This document shows positions 1 through 11,293 of a DNA stretch of 64,000 nucleotides, piece by piece. How positions within the stretch are numbered: position 1 is the first letter of the stretch; every line of letters starts with the position of its first letter. The notes under the pieces are model-generated. The model saw nothing but the letters and a program-made list of their open reading frames with translations, made no database searches and was not told where the DNA came from. This DNA comes from Gammaproteobacteria bacterium (GTDB taxonomy: Bacteria > Pseudomonadota > Gammaproteobacteria > Xanthomonadales > Rhodanobacteraceae). Made by a program: the position numbers and the translations under genes. The DNA lies in the NCBI GenBank assembly GCA_021325195.1, contig JAJPHQ010000035.1, forward strand, positions 19,456-83,455. Direction: 5' to 3'.

Positions 1-154
1 ACACCTGTGCGCCGCACGCATGAAACCGGATTCCGGGAGAGGCAGTCTTGTTTCTAATTACAGGCGGTGCGTTCGGATGACATCGCAGCGCATGTTCTGG
101 CACCTATCGTGGTCCGAATCCCGCACTGACAGCAGCAATCAAAGGGTTTCTTTC

Positions 155-1699
155 ATGACATTGAATCACTGGGTCAGACTATTCGAGCCGTTCACCAGCA
201 GGACCGGCTCAGAAATCGCTGTGACCGTGGTGTGTCGCCTGCTGGCGAGCGCGCTTATCCTTGCCGTGACAGTGTTTGTCCTGCGCGCGGCCACGCCTTT
301 CGTGATCTCCGATGCCTGGTTTTTCGTGAGCACTCTGATTCGTCCTTGGCAAGAAGGGCATCTTGCGTTGGCGGATTTCTTCGTCAAACGCGGGTCTTCC
401 GATCACATGAATCCGTTATACCGATTGATCCTGCTCATGCACACCGCCTGGTTTCAAATGGATTTCACCGTAGAGGGATTGATCGGAGTGTGCTTCGCGA
501 TCGCAAGTGTCTATTTGTGGTACCGCTTGTCGCGTCAAGCCTTGGCGGAACGGTTCCAGACCGTCGTATTGGCCGAGCTAATAGGACTGGGCCTGACCTC
601 CATCGTGTTTTCATTGAGCGCAAGCGGGGTTTATGACTGGCCCTTGGTAACGCTGGCATTCATGGGCATTTTTGCTGTCAGTGTCATGTTCGCGGCAATT
701 CCGGGTCTGTTGAGGGCGCATCGTCTCGGGGCATTGGCGCTGGTGGTCCTTGCCGTGTTTCTTGTCGATGACACTTATGGGGTGCTGGCAGTTGCGTCGG
801 CCGTCATGCTGCTTTCGTTGCTGCGGATACGGGGTCTGCTGGAGCCTGCAGACTGGTGGCGGGGCGTCCTGGCTTTGCTCGTAACTGCTGTTGCTTACAC
901 GGTGACGTGCCACGCCTTGGTTCCCTACTACGGTGCAGGACAGACGAGCGAGCCTTTGTGGCGTCCCATTGTTTCGCTATTTGCCGCACATTGGCGCGAA
1001 AGCTGGAAATTGATTGCAGTTCCGGCCTGGAGTGTCATTGTTACGCCAGGACAAGGGATTCGCATATTCAAGATGGCCCACTGGCTCGCGGTGCTGGTTT
1101 CCGTTATCGCGGCTTGCGTGGTATGCGCGGGGCATGTGTGGTTCTGGCGCAACTGGTTGCGCCGCGAGACGAATACCTTGTCGTTCGTTGCGGCAGGGTT
1201 GATGCTGTTCTTTTATTTCACCATGGGTGCATTCGCGATGGCGAGACTGCCGAGGTTTGGATTCGATTATCTGTCGCAACCTCGTTACACACAGATCTAC
1301 GAATTGCAACTGGTAGCCATGATGATGATGTCGGCGCGAGTGCTGGCGGACGAGTCTTCAGGGCGTTTGCACGAACGGTTGCAGGTGATCGTCACGGTTG
1401 TACTGGTGGGGCTGGCTGCTTGCTACACCACAGTGGCTTTCCACCAGATCCGATTCATCCAGGCCTTTCAGGTCAAGTTGGCCACCCAGATCGAGCAATT
1501 GGCAAGCGCCCCAGAGACGCCTCCCAAGGATTGTCTGGCAGATTATGTAACTCCATGCTCCCATTGGAGCCTTGCTGGACGCGTTGCCGTTCTCGATACG
1601 CTAGAACGTGGTCCGTACAACGTGTTTTCACCGGTCTTCAGGAAGCGCCACAGGCATCAAGTCCCGGCGTCGTGGCGCGTCCCCCCTTTGCCTCGATAG
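155..1699 (+). CDS. Multi-pass membrane protein of unknown function
   Basis: This 514-residue protein has roughly ten hydrophobic segments, starting with a long one at about residues 18-40, and is an integral inner-membrane protein. I do not recognise a family with certainty. The acidic/aromatic stretch SDAWFF after the first membrane segment and the segment SSDHMNP resemble the first periplasmic loop of GT-C transferases, but that is only a guess. I chose the ATG at 155 because AAAGGG lies 8 bases upstream; an in-frame ATG at 20 has no ribosome-binding site and would add a poorly hydrophobic tail of 45 residues. The gene is 162 bp upstream of a polyprenyl-phosphate glycosyltransferase and a second large membrane protein on the same strand, so a role in envelope glycan synthesis or export is plausible. 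The last ~50 residues are soluble and basic. Confidence 0.6.
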   Translation: MTLNHWVRLFEPFTSRTGSEIAVTVVCRLLASALILAVTVFVLRAATPFVISDAWFFVSTLIRPWQEGHLALADFFVKRGSSDHMNPLYRLILLMHTAWFQMDFTVEGLIGVCFAIASVYLWYRLSRQALAERFQTVVLAELIGLGLTSIVFSLSASGVYDWPLVTLAFMGIFAVSVMFAAIPGLLRAHRLGALALVVLAVFLVDDTYGVLAVASAVMLLSLLRIRGLLEPADWWRGVLALLVTAVAYTVTCHALVPYYGAGQTSEPLWRPIVSLFAAHWRESWKLIAVPAWSVIVTPGQGIRIFKMAHWLAVLVSVIAACVVCAGHVWFWRNWLRRETNTLSFVAAGLMLFFYFTMGAFAMARLPRFGFDYLSQPRYTQIYELQLVAMMMMSARVLADESSGRLHERLQVIVTVVLVGLAACYTTVAFHQIRFIQAFQVKLATQIEQLASAPETPPKDCLADYVTPCSHWSLAGRVAVLDTLERGPYNVFSPVFRKRHRHQVPASWRVPPLPR

Positions 1700-1861
1700 A
1701 GCAGCTTGCGCTGCATCTGCAGCCTTGGTGGCACCGGCCGCTGCATGCGGCGGCATCTCAGAGTCGGCCCATATGCCAAGGTGCATATCGGCGCATATGC
1801 TTGCGACCTTGTTTGGCCAATGCCACTATTGACCACCTTTCGGGGCCACGCCGGAAAGGCA

Positions 1862-2833
1862 ATGAAACTCATCATCCAGATTCCGTGCCTGAACGAGGCC
1901 GAGACGCTGGCGGTCGCGCTGGCGGAGTTGCCACGCAGCGTCTCCGGATTCGACCGGGTGGAATGGCTGGTGGTGGACGATGGTTCCACTGATGCCACCG
2001 CCGAGGTCGCGCACACGCACGGGGTCGATCATGTGATTCGGCATCCCGTCAACCGCGGACTGGCAGCGGCGTTCATGACGGGTCTGGAGGCATGTCTGAG
2101 ACTGGGCGCGGACGTGATCGTCAATACCGATGCCGACAACCAGTACTGCAGTGCGGATATCCCGAAGTTGACACAGCCGTTGCTCGATCACGCCGCCGAC
2201 ATCGTGATCGGGGCGCGTCCGATCGATGGCACCGCACATTTCCCGTGGGTCAAGAAGAAGCTGCAGAAGCTGGGCAGCTGGGCTGTGCGGATGGCAAGCA
2301 AAACCGACATCGCCGACGCGCCCAGCGGGTTTCGCGCCATGTCGCGCGAGGCGGCGATGCGCCTCAACGTGTTTAATCAATACACCTACACGCTGGAAAC
2401 CATCATCCAGGCGGGGCAAAGCAATCTTCGGGTGATTTCGGTGCCCATCCGCACCAACCCGGATCTGCGTCCGTCGCGGTTGGTCAGGAGCATTTCGAGT
2501 TACGTCAGGCGCTCGCTGATGACGATCCTGCGGGTGTTCGTGACCTACCGTCCGCTGGCACTGTTCGTAATCATCGGATCCCTGTTCCTGCTGGTCGGCT
2601 TTGCCATCAGCATTCGTTTCCTGGTTGCTTATGCTTCGGGTCACGGCGGCGGACACGTGCAGTCGCTGATCCTGTCTTCACTTTGCGTGACCGTTGGTAC
2701 CTTGCTGTACATGATGGGACTGATTGGTGATCTAGTCGCCACCAATCGCAAGCTGCTGGAGCGGGTCGACGTCAGGTTGCAGACTATCGCGTTCGACAGT
2801 TCGAACAAGGGCGAGCGCGATGGAAATGGTTGA
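1862..2833 (+). CDS. Polyprenyl-phosphate hexosyltransferase, GT2 family (DPM1/GtrB type)
   Basis: Predicted to transfer a hexose from a nucleotide sugar to undecaprenyl phosphate on the cytoplasmic face, giving the lipid-linked sugar used by GT-C enzymes. The GT2 signatures are visible: IPCLNEAET at residues 7-15, VVDDGSTD near 38-45 and the metal-binding NTDADNQY near 90-97. Two C-terminal hydrophobic segments (about residues 240-262 and 275-297) match the membrane anchor of GtrB-type enzymes. Length is 323 residues from the ATG at 1862. The reading frame opens further upstream, but the extra residues are not family-like. The 3' end overlaps the next gene by 14 bp, so the two are probably translated together. 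The sugar is not determined by the sequence; mannose is suggested only by the GDP-mannose enzyme two genes downstream. Confidence 0.85.
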   Translation: MKLIIQIPCLNEAETLAVALAELPRSVSGFDRVEWLVVDDGSTDATAEVAHTHGVDHVIRHPVNRGLAAAFMTGLEACLRLGADVIVNTDADNQYCSADIPKLTQPLLDHAADIVIGARPIDGTAHFPWVKKKLQKLGSWAVRMASKTDIADAPSGFRAMSREAAMRLNVFNQYTYTLETIIQAGQSNLRVISVPIRTNPDLRPSRLVRSISSYVRRSLMTILRVFVTYRPLALFVIIGSLFLLVGFAISIRFLVAYASGHGGGHVQSLILSSLCVTVGTLLYMMGLIGDLVATNRKLLERVDVRLQTIAFDSSNKGERDGNG

Positions 2834-4922
2834 AAGCCTGTCGCGTGGCCTGTTGTCGCAGCGGGCATCGCGGTGGTTGTCGCTGGCACTGTCCGTGCTT
2901 CTGGGCATGTTGCTGGTGGTACTGTTTGCCCGCTCCGCCCGGATTGCAACAGGCAATCCGCCGAGTTTCGATGGGGCGATGAACCTTCAGGTAGCGGCGT
3001 CGTTAGCCAAGGGGGACGGTTATCGCCGTGACTATGCCGAACACCCGATTTTTCCCCATGAAATCCAGACCGGACCACCGTACATCCTGCCTGCCGCAGC
3101 GGTGTTCAAATTGTGGGGGGTTGGCATCCCGCAGGCAGAAGTCGTCAATCTCGTTTATCTGGCCTTGTTGTTGGCAATCACCTGCTGGCTGATCGCACCG
3201 ATGGGTGGATGGCCTCTTGCCCTGTTCGGCGCGTGCACAGTCGTCACGGTTCCGGGCGTTCACCTGTTCGGCTTTTATGGCTTTGGGGAAATACCGGCCC
3301 TCGCTTGGGGACTGGCGGCAACCCTGGTGTATTTCCACGGAGGAGGCGAAGCTTGGCGGGGATTTGTCGCAGGCGTCATGCTCGCACTCGCGGTCTACAC
3401 AAAAACTGTCATGTTGATTGGCGCCGCTGCGTTGGGCCTGTGCGCAATTCTGGAAATACTTGTCGCGCGGCGGATACACGATCACGGCATACGACACCGT
3501 TTCGCGGCATTCGTCGCGGGCGGTGCGGCTACTGTCGTCAGCATGGAGACATGGAGGGCGTTGGCCCTGGGGGGGGTCCATGCATGGAGGCATTGGTGGA
3601 GGGTTGAGGCAGGAAACATTTTTATGCAAGCCGGAGTGAAGCCGGGCTTGGAAACAATGACGCATTCGCTTTTCGACAAACTGCAAGTGCATTTTGCACT
3701 GCTTGCCGACGACTACCGAATGTCGTTGATATTTACAGGTGTATGGTTGATACTGCTGTTGGTGGTGTTCGCCATGCTTTTGATCCGTGCGGTAGGCGAA
3801 CAACGCATTCACTGGACGGCAATCACCGTTCTGTTGACAGCACTGATATATCTTGCGTGGTGGCTGCTGGTGACGCCTACCGCCAAGGCGTGGCACAGAC
3901 GCATCCTTGATGGAATGATCTGCGCCGACATCGGGTTAATCGTGGCCGCTGCGACATGGTGGCGGCGTGAAAGAAATGTCGGATTGGGAACATTGCACAA
4001 GTTGTCTGTTTTTGTTGCTCTTGTTGCGTTGTTGCTGCCTGCCGCGTGGTTGGTCGAAGGTGCTCGCATTTTGCTGGTTGACGCCGTGAGCGAAAAGGCT
4101 TGTGAATGGCAAATGGCTGATGCGCCCAGTTGCGCGCAACTGAATCCCGACGACAGTGTGTTCAACCTGCAACGCGTAGTGCGTGAGGTACGGGCATTGC
4201 CCGCCAACGCTTATGTATTCGCGTTCGGCTGGTATTCGGCGCCGCGGATCGGATTGCTGGCACAGCGATACATCCTGGATTTCCATGATGTACCGGTCGC
4301 GACGATGGATCCGAGGCGGCCGGTCTATTTCGTGCAAGAACCGGACACGCCGCCGGAAAGCCTCCGACGGATCAGAACGCTCTACGACGTTACGCGAACA
4401 CCGGACTACGCCTATGCGTTGATCCAGGCACACTCATTAACGCCTGCGCCGCTGGTGGCTGGCAAGGCGCCAGTGCGCCGGTATGTCAATGCCGCAGAGC
4501 ACTACGTTTATCTGCGCGGTTTCAATGACTCGGAAGGTGCCAACGGACGCTGGCTGACCGATGACAATGAGGCACTGCTGGTACCGCAGCCTGGCGACGT
4601 CTTCGAGTTGACTGCTTATGCGGTGCCAGCCGATCGTTACGAAGTCCACAGGTCACCGAACATCATCGTAAATTTCGATGGCTGCAAGGCTCAGGAGCAA
4701 ACGGCACGGCCGGGCGAAGTAACCCGTCTCGTGTTCGTTATCCCGGCGCATTGCGGCATCATTGCTGGAAAGCCCGTGAACGTTCGAATCGAGGTGGATA
4801 ACCTGGTGGAGTCTGCCATTACCAATGATCCGCGGGCACTCGGCGTTGTTGCGAAGTCCTTAGGGTTCGTGCCGGCGGGTTCGGGGGAGGCAGGTTCCCG
4901 CGAGAATCACGCATCGCGTTGA
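2820..4922 (+). CDS. Large multi-pass membrane protein, probable GT-C (ArnT/PMT-like) glycosyltransferase
   Basis: 700 residues: an N-terminal half with about ten membrane segments and a soluble C-terminal domain of about 280 residues (from ~residue 420), the usual GT-C architecture. After the first membrane helix comes PPSFDGAMN followed by AASLAKGDGY, resembling the acidic catalytic loop of GT39/GT83 enzymes, and then EIQTGPPYILPAA. Such enzymes move a sugar from polyprenyl phosphate to an acceptor on the periplasmic side, which fits the overlapping polyprenyl-phosphate hexosyltransferase gene upstream. Its TGA stop directly abuts an ATG at 4923, although the downstream gene more likely starts at 4956. 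Acceptor and sugar are unknown. The family call rests on topology and short motifs only. Confidence 0.6.
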   Translation: MEMVESLSRGLLSQRASRWLSLALSVLLGMLLVVLFARSARIATGNPPSFDGAMNLQVAASLAKGDGYRRDYAEHPIFPHEIQTGPPYILPAAAVFKLWGVGIPQAEVVNLVYLALLLAITCWLIAPMGGWPLALFGACTVVTVPGVHLFGFYGFGEIPALAWGLAATLVYFHGGGEAWRGFVAGVMLALAVYTKTVMLIGAAALGLCAILEILVARRIHDHGIRHRFAAFVAGGAATVVSMETWRALALGGVHAWRHWWRVEAGNIFMQAGVKPGLETMTHSLFDKLQVHFALLADDYRMSLIFTGVWLILLLVVFAMLLIRAVGEQRIHWTAITVLLTALIYLAWWLLVTPTAKAWHRRILDGMICADIGLIVAAATWWRRERNVGLGTLHKLSVFVALVALLLPAAWLVEGARILLVDAVSEKACEWQMADAPSCAQLNPDDSVFNLQRVVREVRALPANAYVFAFGWYSAPRIGLLAQRYILDFHDVPVATMDPRRPVYFVQEPDTPPESLRRIRTLYDVTRTPDYAYALIQAHSLTPAPLVAGKAPVRRYVNAAEHYVYLRGFNDSEGANGRWLTDDNEALLVPQPGDVFELTAYAVPADRYEVHRSPNIIVNFDGCKAQEQTARPGEVTRLVFVIPAHCGIIAGKPVNVRIEVDNLVESAITNDPRALGVVAKSLGFVPAGSGEAGSRENHASR

Positions 4923-4955
4923 ATGCCGATGAACATTTCGAAACAGGATGAATCC

Positions 4956-6404
4956 ATGCAACTGCAGCCCGTGATCCTGTGTGGCGGTTCCGGCACCCGT
5001 TTGTGGCCTGCGTCCCGCGAGAATTACCCCAAGCAACTGCTGCCGTTGCTGGGCGAGGAATCGATGCTGCAGGCCACCTTGCACCGGCTCGACGGATTCG
5101 GGAAGGCACAGGTGGCGCCGCCGCTGGTGGTCGGCAACGAGGAATACCGCTTCCTGATCGCCGAACAGTTGCGGTCGGCCGGCGTCGAACACAAGCGCCT
5201 GCTGCTGGAACCCGTCGGCCGCAACACCGCGCCGGCGGTGACATTGGCGGCGTCGATCGCGCTTGCAAACGGCACCGATCCGGTGCTGCTGGTGATGCCT
5301 GCCGATCACGTGATCGGCGATCCGGAAGCGTTCCGTGCCGCGGTGGCAGCCGGCCTCGGCCCGGCGCAGGACGGGGTTTTCGTCACCTTCGGGGTCAAGC
5401 CTTCACGGGCGGAGACCGGTTACGGCTACCTCCGGCGTGGCGCGGCGGACACCGCACATCCGGGCACGTTCATGCTGGAGGCGTTCGTCGAGAAGCCCGA
5501 CGCGGCCACGGCGCAAGCCTACCTCGCGAGCGGCGATTATCTGTGGAACAGCGGCATTTTCCTGTTTCGTGCATCCGTGTGGCTCGCGGCGATCACCCGT
5601 TTGCAGCCGGCGATGCAAAGTGCGTGCGAGCAGGCGCTCGCTACGCTCAAGCAAGACGGCGATTTCCTCCGCGTCGGGCGCGAGGCATTCGCGTCCTGTC
5701 CCGCCGACTCGATCGATTATGCGGTAATGGAAAAATTGCGCGTCCATCCGGAACTGGGCGCCGCGACGGTGGTTCCGCTCGACGCGCAATGGTCCGATGT
5801 AGGCTCGTGGGACTCGGTGCGCGACTTTGCCGATCATGACGCTTCCGGCAACGTCACGCGCGGCGACGTTCTGCTGGAAGCTTGCCGGGATTCCCTGGTA
5901 CTGGCGCAATCCCGGCTGGTCGCGTTGCTCGGTTGTCGTGGCGTCGTGGTCGTGGAAACCCCCGATGCGGTGCTGGTGGCCGATCAGCGGTGCAGCCAGG
6001 ATGTGAAGAAACTGGTCGAACGGCTCAAATCCGGTGGTCGCGAGGAAGCTACCATGCCGCGCAAGGTGTTCCGGCCGTGGGGCTGGTACGATTCTCTCGA
6101 GCGCGGACCCGGTTTCCAGGTCAAGCGGATTGGCGTAAATCCCGGGGCAAGCCTTTCACTGCAGATGCATCATCATCGGGCCGAGCACTGGGTCGTGGTG
6201 CGCGGCATCGGACATGTCACGAACGGCGATCGAGTGTTCGATCTGCACGCCAACGAGTCAACCTTTATCCCGATCGGTACCCGGCATCGCCTGGAGAACC
6301 TCACCAGCGAGCCGCTGGAAATCATCGAGGTGCAAACCGGCGACTATCTGGGCGAGGACGACATCGTGCGCTTCGAAGACCGCTACGCACGCATCGAGTC
6401 GTGA
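4956..6404 (+). CDS. manC: Mannose-1-phosphate guanylyltransferase / mannose-6-phosphate isomerase
   Basis: Bifunctional enzyme (XanB/AlgA/ManC type) that isomerises fructose-6-phosphate to mannose-6-phosphate and makes GDP-mannose from mannose-1-phosphate and GTP. The N-terminal nucleotidyltransferase carries ILCGGSGTRLWP near residues 7-18 and MPADHVI near 105. The C-terminal cupin (about residues 365-475) has RPWGWYDSL, LSLQMHHHRAEHW with its metal-binding histidines, and HRLENL. Length is 482 residues, normal for the family. The ATG at 4956 has AGGA 7 bases upstream and begins right before the conserved core; an ATG at 4923 abutting the previous stop would add 11 residues. As the last gene of the glycan cluster it likely supplies GDP-mannose to the upstream transferases. 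It is convergent with aacS, 20 bp away. Confidence 0.95.
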   Translation: MQLQPVILCGGSGTRLWPASRENYPKQLLPLLGEESMLQATLHRLDGFGKAQVAPPLVVGNEEYRFLIAEQLRSAGVEHKRLLLEPVGRNTAPAVTLAASIALANGTDPVLLVMPADHVIGDPEAFRAAVAAGLGPAQDGVFVTFGVKPSRAETGYGYLRRGAADTAHPGTFMLEAFVEKPDAATAQAYLASGDYLWNSGIFLFRASVWLAAITRLQPAMQSACEQALATLKQDGDFLRVGREAFASCPADSIDYAVMEKLRVHPELGAATVVPLDAQWSDVGSWDSVRDFADHDASGNVTRGDVLLEACRDSLVLAQSRLVALLGCRGVVVVETPDAVLVADQRCSQDVKKLVERLKSGGREEATMPRKVFRPWGWYDSLERGPGFQVKRIGVNPGASLSLQMHHHRAEHWVVVRGIGHVTNGDRVFDLHANESTFIPIGTRHRLENLTSEPLEIIEVQTGDYLGEDDIVRFEDRYARIES

Positions 6405-6424
6405 CCCTCCGAGGGCAGAGTTGG

Positions 6425-8386
<1,962 letters not shown>

Positions 8387-8422
8387 GGGGCGAGCGGGTC
8401 AGGGCGTTCGAAAACCGGCGGA

Positions 8423-8428
8423 ATTGTA
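8423..8428 (-). promoter_or_regulatory. Possible -10 element for aacS
   Basis: On the minus strand this reads TACAAT, one change from the sigma-70 -10 consensus, about 37 bases upstream of the aacS start. No good -35 box lies 16-18 bases further upstream, so support is weak. Confidence 0.3.
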
Positions 8429-8721
8429 ACGGATCGCCCGCGCCGCATTCATTTTCGGTTCACGGTCCTGAAAAAGTGCAATGCGCGCTTGCCGTTTGGC
8501 TTGGGCAAGGCCTTGCGGAAGTGCTGTCCCGGGATCGAGTCCGGTGCGGACTCCACACGTGATTCGCGCCATCTCTAGCGCTCGCTCCGTGGGCCAGCGT
8601 TCACGGCCCGTCCTCAGCGGGGTGATTTTCGACGGAGGGACTGGCCGTCCGGATCGTGAAACCGGCCAGTCGCCGGGAGCCGAATTGTGCCGGCCAACAC
8701 GGTCAGGACCGCCGCGGCCGA

Positions 8722-8730
8722 TGGTATAAA
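8722..8730 (+). promoter_or_regulatory. Extended -10 promoter for the metallopeptidase gene
   Basis: TGGTATAAA fits an extended -10 (TG-N-TATAAT-like), 34 bases upstream of the chosen ATG at 8765. No clear -35 box is present, which is usual for extended -10 promoters. Its position also argues against the earlier in-frame GTG at 8687. Confidence 0.5.
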
Positions 8731-8764
8731 TGGCGCCGTTTCCCTGCCGTTCCGGACCCAACTC

Positions 8765-11065
8765 ATGCACCGCCGTTTGTTGCGCGTCATCCCGGCCCTG
8801 TTTGCCTTCGCGCTGCTGGCCGCTTTCTCCGCTTCCGCCCTTGCCGTTGTTCCCCAGTCCGCCGCACCCACCCTGTTCTCCATCCGGGCCGGCACGCCGC
8901 GGATCCTGGCTGAGGGCGCCCAGAAATCCTGGCCGGTGACGATCAGCGAAAACACCGCGATGGACGCGGTGTTCAAGGGCGGCATGTGGCTGCCCAGTCC
9001 GGACGGCGGCCGCGTCTATGCCACGTACGAGAAGCACATCATCCACGCGAATGGCACCTGGTCGTGGATCGGCAAGGTGCAGACCGCGGCGGGCCCGCAA
9101 TCGGTGGTGCTGACCTTCGGGCAGGGCGCGGTGTTCGGTGTGGTGCCCCAGCCCACCGGTTATCCGCTGCGCATCGTCACCGAACACGGCCAGACCCGCG
9201 TGGTGCAGACTTCGGCCGAGGCGATGGCGCGCTCGCCGACCGCGCTGCGCCTGCGTTCGCAGCCCGATTACCTGATCCCGCCCGCGGCCATCCGCCGCGG
9301 GTCGAACACGCCGTCCCTGACAGCGCCTGCCAGCGCGGCGGTGCAGGACGCCAGCGCGACCAGGGCCGCCGCCAGGACAACGGCCCAGGCCGACGGGTCG
9401 TCGTCGGCGACTACCGTGGACGTGATGGTGGTTTACACGCCCGGCTTCGTCAGCGAGACCGGCAGCGTGAACGCGGCCCTGACCAGAATCCAGTATCTGG
9501 TCGATTACACCAACCAGGCCTACGTCAACAGCAGCGTCAACGCCCAGATCCGGCTGGTCCACACGATGCAGGTGGATTACCCCGACAACACTTCCAACGA
9601 CAGCGCGCTGGATGACATCACCGGCCTCGACGGCAATGGCAACACCGTGCCGATTCCGCCATCGCTGCAAGGCGTCGCACCCGCGCGCGTCCAGTACGGC
9701 GCGGACCTGGTGGCCATGGTCCGCAGCTTCGACAACACGGACCAGGGCAACTGCGGCACCGGCTGGCTGATCGGCGGCGGTGAACAGCCCATCACGACCG
9801 CCGACAACGTTTACGGTTATTCCGTGGTGAGCGATGGCACCAGCGGCGGGTATTTCTGCCTCGATTCCACCTTCGCGCACGAACTGGGTCACAACATGGG
9901 CAACGCCCACGACCGTGCACACGCGGACGGACCGGGTGCCTATCCGTATTCGTACGGCTACACCTACACGACCAGTGACGGCAGCAACGGCTTCGCCACC
10001 ATCATGGCGTACGGCACCGACATCCAGACGCCGATCCAGATGTTCTCCAATCCCGATGTCACGAACTCGCTGTGCCTGAACACGCCGTGCGGCGTGCCAG
10101 ACAGTTCATCGCAATCCGCCGACAACGCGCACAGCATGAACAACACCGTGGCAATCATCGCGCAGTTCGAGCCGACGATGGTCAGCACGGCGCCGAGGCT
10201 GATTCCGTACGTACACGACGACGTCAATGGCGATGGCAAGTCAGACCTGCTTTGGCGCTCGCTGGATAATTCCAAATTCGCGTATTGGATTATGAACGGT
10301 ACTCAGTTGGAGAGCAGCCTCGCGATTGCTGTACCCACGAACTACAAAATGCTTGCCACGGGTGACTTCAATGGCGACGGCTATATGGACATCGTTTGGA
10401 CTGACGGAACCAGCATGTGGATGTGGGTTGGCAGCGGCAGTACCTTCACGAACACTTACATGAGGGCCTACCCGACCACAGGCTGGACTGTCGTCGGTGC
10501 AGCCGATTTCGATGGTGACGGAGATACCGATTTGCTGTGGGCCAAGAACGGCCAACTAGCGGAATGGTTGATGAGCGGAGCCAGCCTCAAAACCAGTTAC
10601 GTTCAGGTTCTGCCCGGCGGTTGGCGTTATCTAACAACCGGCGATTTCGACGGTGATGGGAGGGCGGACCTGCTGTTGACAAACGGCTCCGCGATGCAGA
10701 TGTGGATGCAGTTCAACAAAGGTACGTTCATGCCCGTTGCCACACATACGTATCCGCCAGGCTGGACACTTTTGGGTTCGGGCGATGTTAACGGGGATGG
10801 AATGGATGATCTGCTGTGGCGCGACAATGCACATACTCGTTTTGCATACTGGATCATGAATGGTCCGCAATTGGCTGCTTCCTTGGCGATCTATGTCTCG
10901 CCCCAGTGGCAATTTGGTGCCACTGGTGATTATGACGGCAGCGGGCTGCTTGGTTTTGTCTGGTACAACAAAAGCGAGATTGTAATGTGGCCGGGGTCGA
11001 GCACCGGAAATTACAAGGGTGTGGTGGTGCATTCGTATCCGAGTGCATGGACGATGCTTCCGTAG
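8765..11065 (+). CDS. Secreted reprolysin-like metalloprotease with C-terminal FG-GAP/VCBS-like repeats
   Basis: A 766-residue exported zinc peptidase. The ATG at 8765 starts a typical signal peptide ending in ALA near residue 27. A propeptide-like region runs to about residue 200. The metzincin signature HELGHNMGNAHD (about residues 372-383) supplies three zinc-binding histidines and the catalytic glutamate, and a later IMAYGT near 410 fits the Met-turn. From about residue 480 to the end are six repeats built on D-x-N/D-G-D-G motifs (DVNGDGKSDLLW, DFNGDGYMDIVW, DFDGDGDTDLLW and others), as in calcium-binding FG-GAP/VCBS beta-propellers; the last repeat is degenerate (DYDGSG). The C-terminal blade region is less GC-rich than the catalytic part, possibly reflecting module exchange. 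Likely secreted or surface-bound; substrate unknown. Confidence 0.88.
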   Translation: MHRRLLRVIPALFAFALLAAFSASALAVVPQSAAPTLFSIRAGTPRILAEGAQKSWPVTISENTAMDAVFKGGMWLPSPDGGRVYATYEKHIIHANGTWSWIGKVQTAAGPQSVVLTFGQGAVFGVVPQPTGYPLRIVTEHGQTRVVQTSAEAMARSPTALRLRSQPDYLIPPAAIRRGSNTPSLTAPASAAVQDASATRAAARTTAQADGSSSATTVDVMVVYTPGFVSETGSVNAALTRIQYLVDYTNQAYVNSSVNAQIRLVHTMQVDYPDNTSNDSALDDITGLDGNGNTVPIPPSLQGVAPARVQYGADLVAMVRSFDNTDQGNCGTGWLIGGGEQPITTADNVYGYSVVSDGTSGGYFCLDSTFAHELGHNMGNAHDRAHADGPGAYPYSYGYTYTTSDGSNGFATIMAYGTDIQTPIQMFSNPDVTNSLCLNTPCGVPDSSSQSADNAHSMNNTVAIIAQFEPTMVSTAPRLIPYVHDDVNGDGKSDLLWRSLDNSKFAYWIMNGTQLESSLAIAVPTNYKMLATGDFNGDGYMDIVWTDGTSMWMWVGSGSTFTNTYMRAYPTTGWTVVGAADFDGDGDTDLLWAKNGQLAEWLMSGASLKTSYVQVLPGGWRYLTTGDFDGDGRADLLLTNGSAMQMWMQFNKGTFMPVATHTYPPGWTLLGSGDVNGDGMDDLLWRDNAHTRFAYWIMNGPQLAASLAIYVSPQWQFGATGDYDGSGLLGFVWYNKSEIVMWPGSSTGNYKGVVVHSYPSAWTMLP

Positions 11066-11211
11066 CTACGTTTGCCACGCAACTAATGGTGGTCAGGGTT
11101 TCAAGAAAGACACTGTATGTTCGCGCGCATCGCGCGGGGATGCCACGTCATCGAGCGCACGAGTTCGCCCAGAAACGGACCACTTGTCTTAAGAGAAAAA
11201 GTGGCCCAGCC

Positions 11212-11248
11212 CGTTTGAACAGTCGAGCCCGTCTCGAGTGTTCAAACG
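11212..11248. terminator. Possible bidirectional terminator
   Basis: A near-perfect inverted repeat with arms CGTTTGAACAGTCGAG and CTCGAGTGTTCAAACG around a CCCGT loop lies between the convergent metallopeptidase and methyltransferase genes. There is no long T-tract on either strand, so it may be a terminator-like hairpin or simply a protein site. Confidence 0.45.
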
Positions 11249-11293
11249 ATTCGCCTGTTTCTTGACGTGTGGGAGGGCTGTAGCTTCTTCTCG

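Larger units (their letters stand above)
8387..8764. other. Gene-free divergent intergenic region
   Basis: 378 bp between divergently oriented aacS and the metallopeptidase gene. It contains candidate promoters at both ends, a small hairpin with arms GAGTCCG/CGGACTC (about 8538-8556), and a 9 bp inverted repeat GACTGGCCG/CGGCCAGTC (about 8639-8671) that could be an operator or terminator. I see no coding sequence. Confidence 0.6.
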
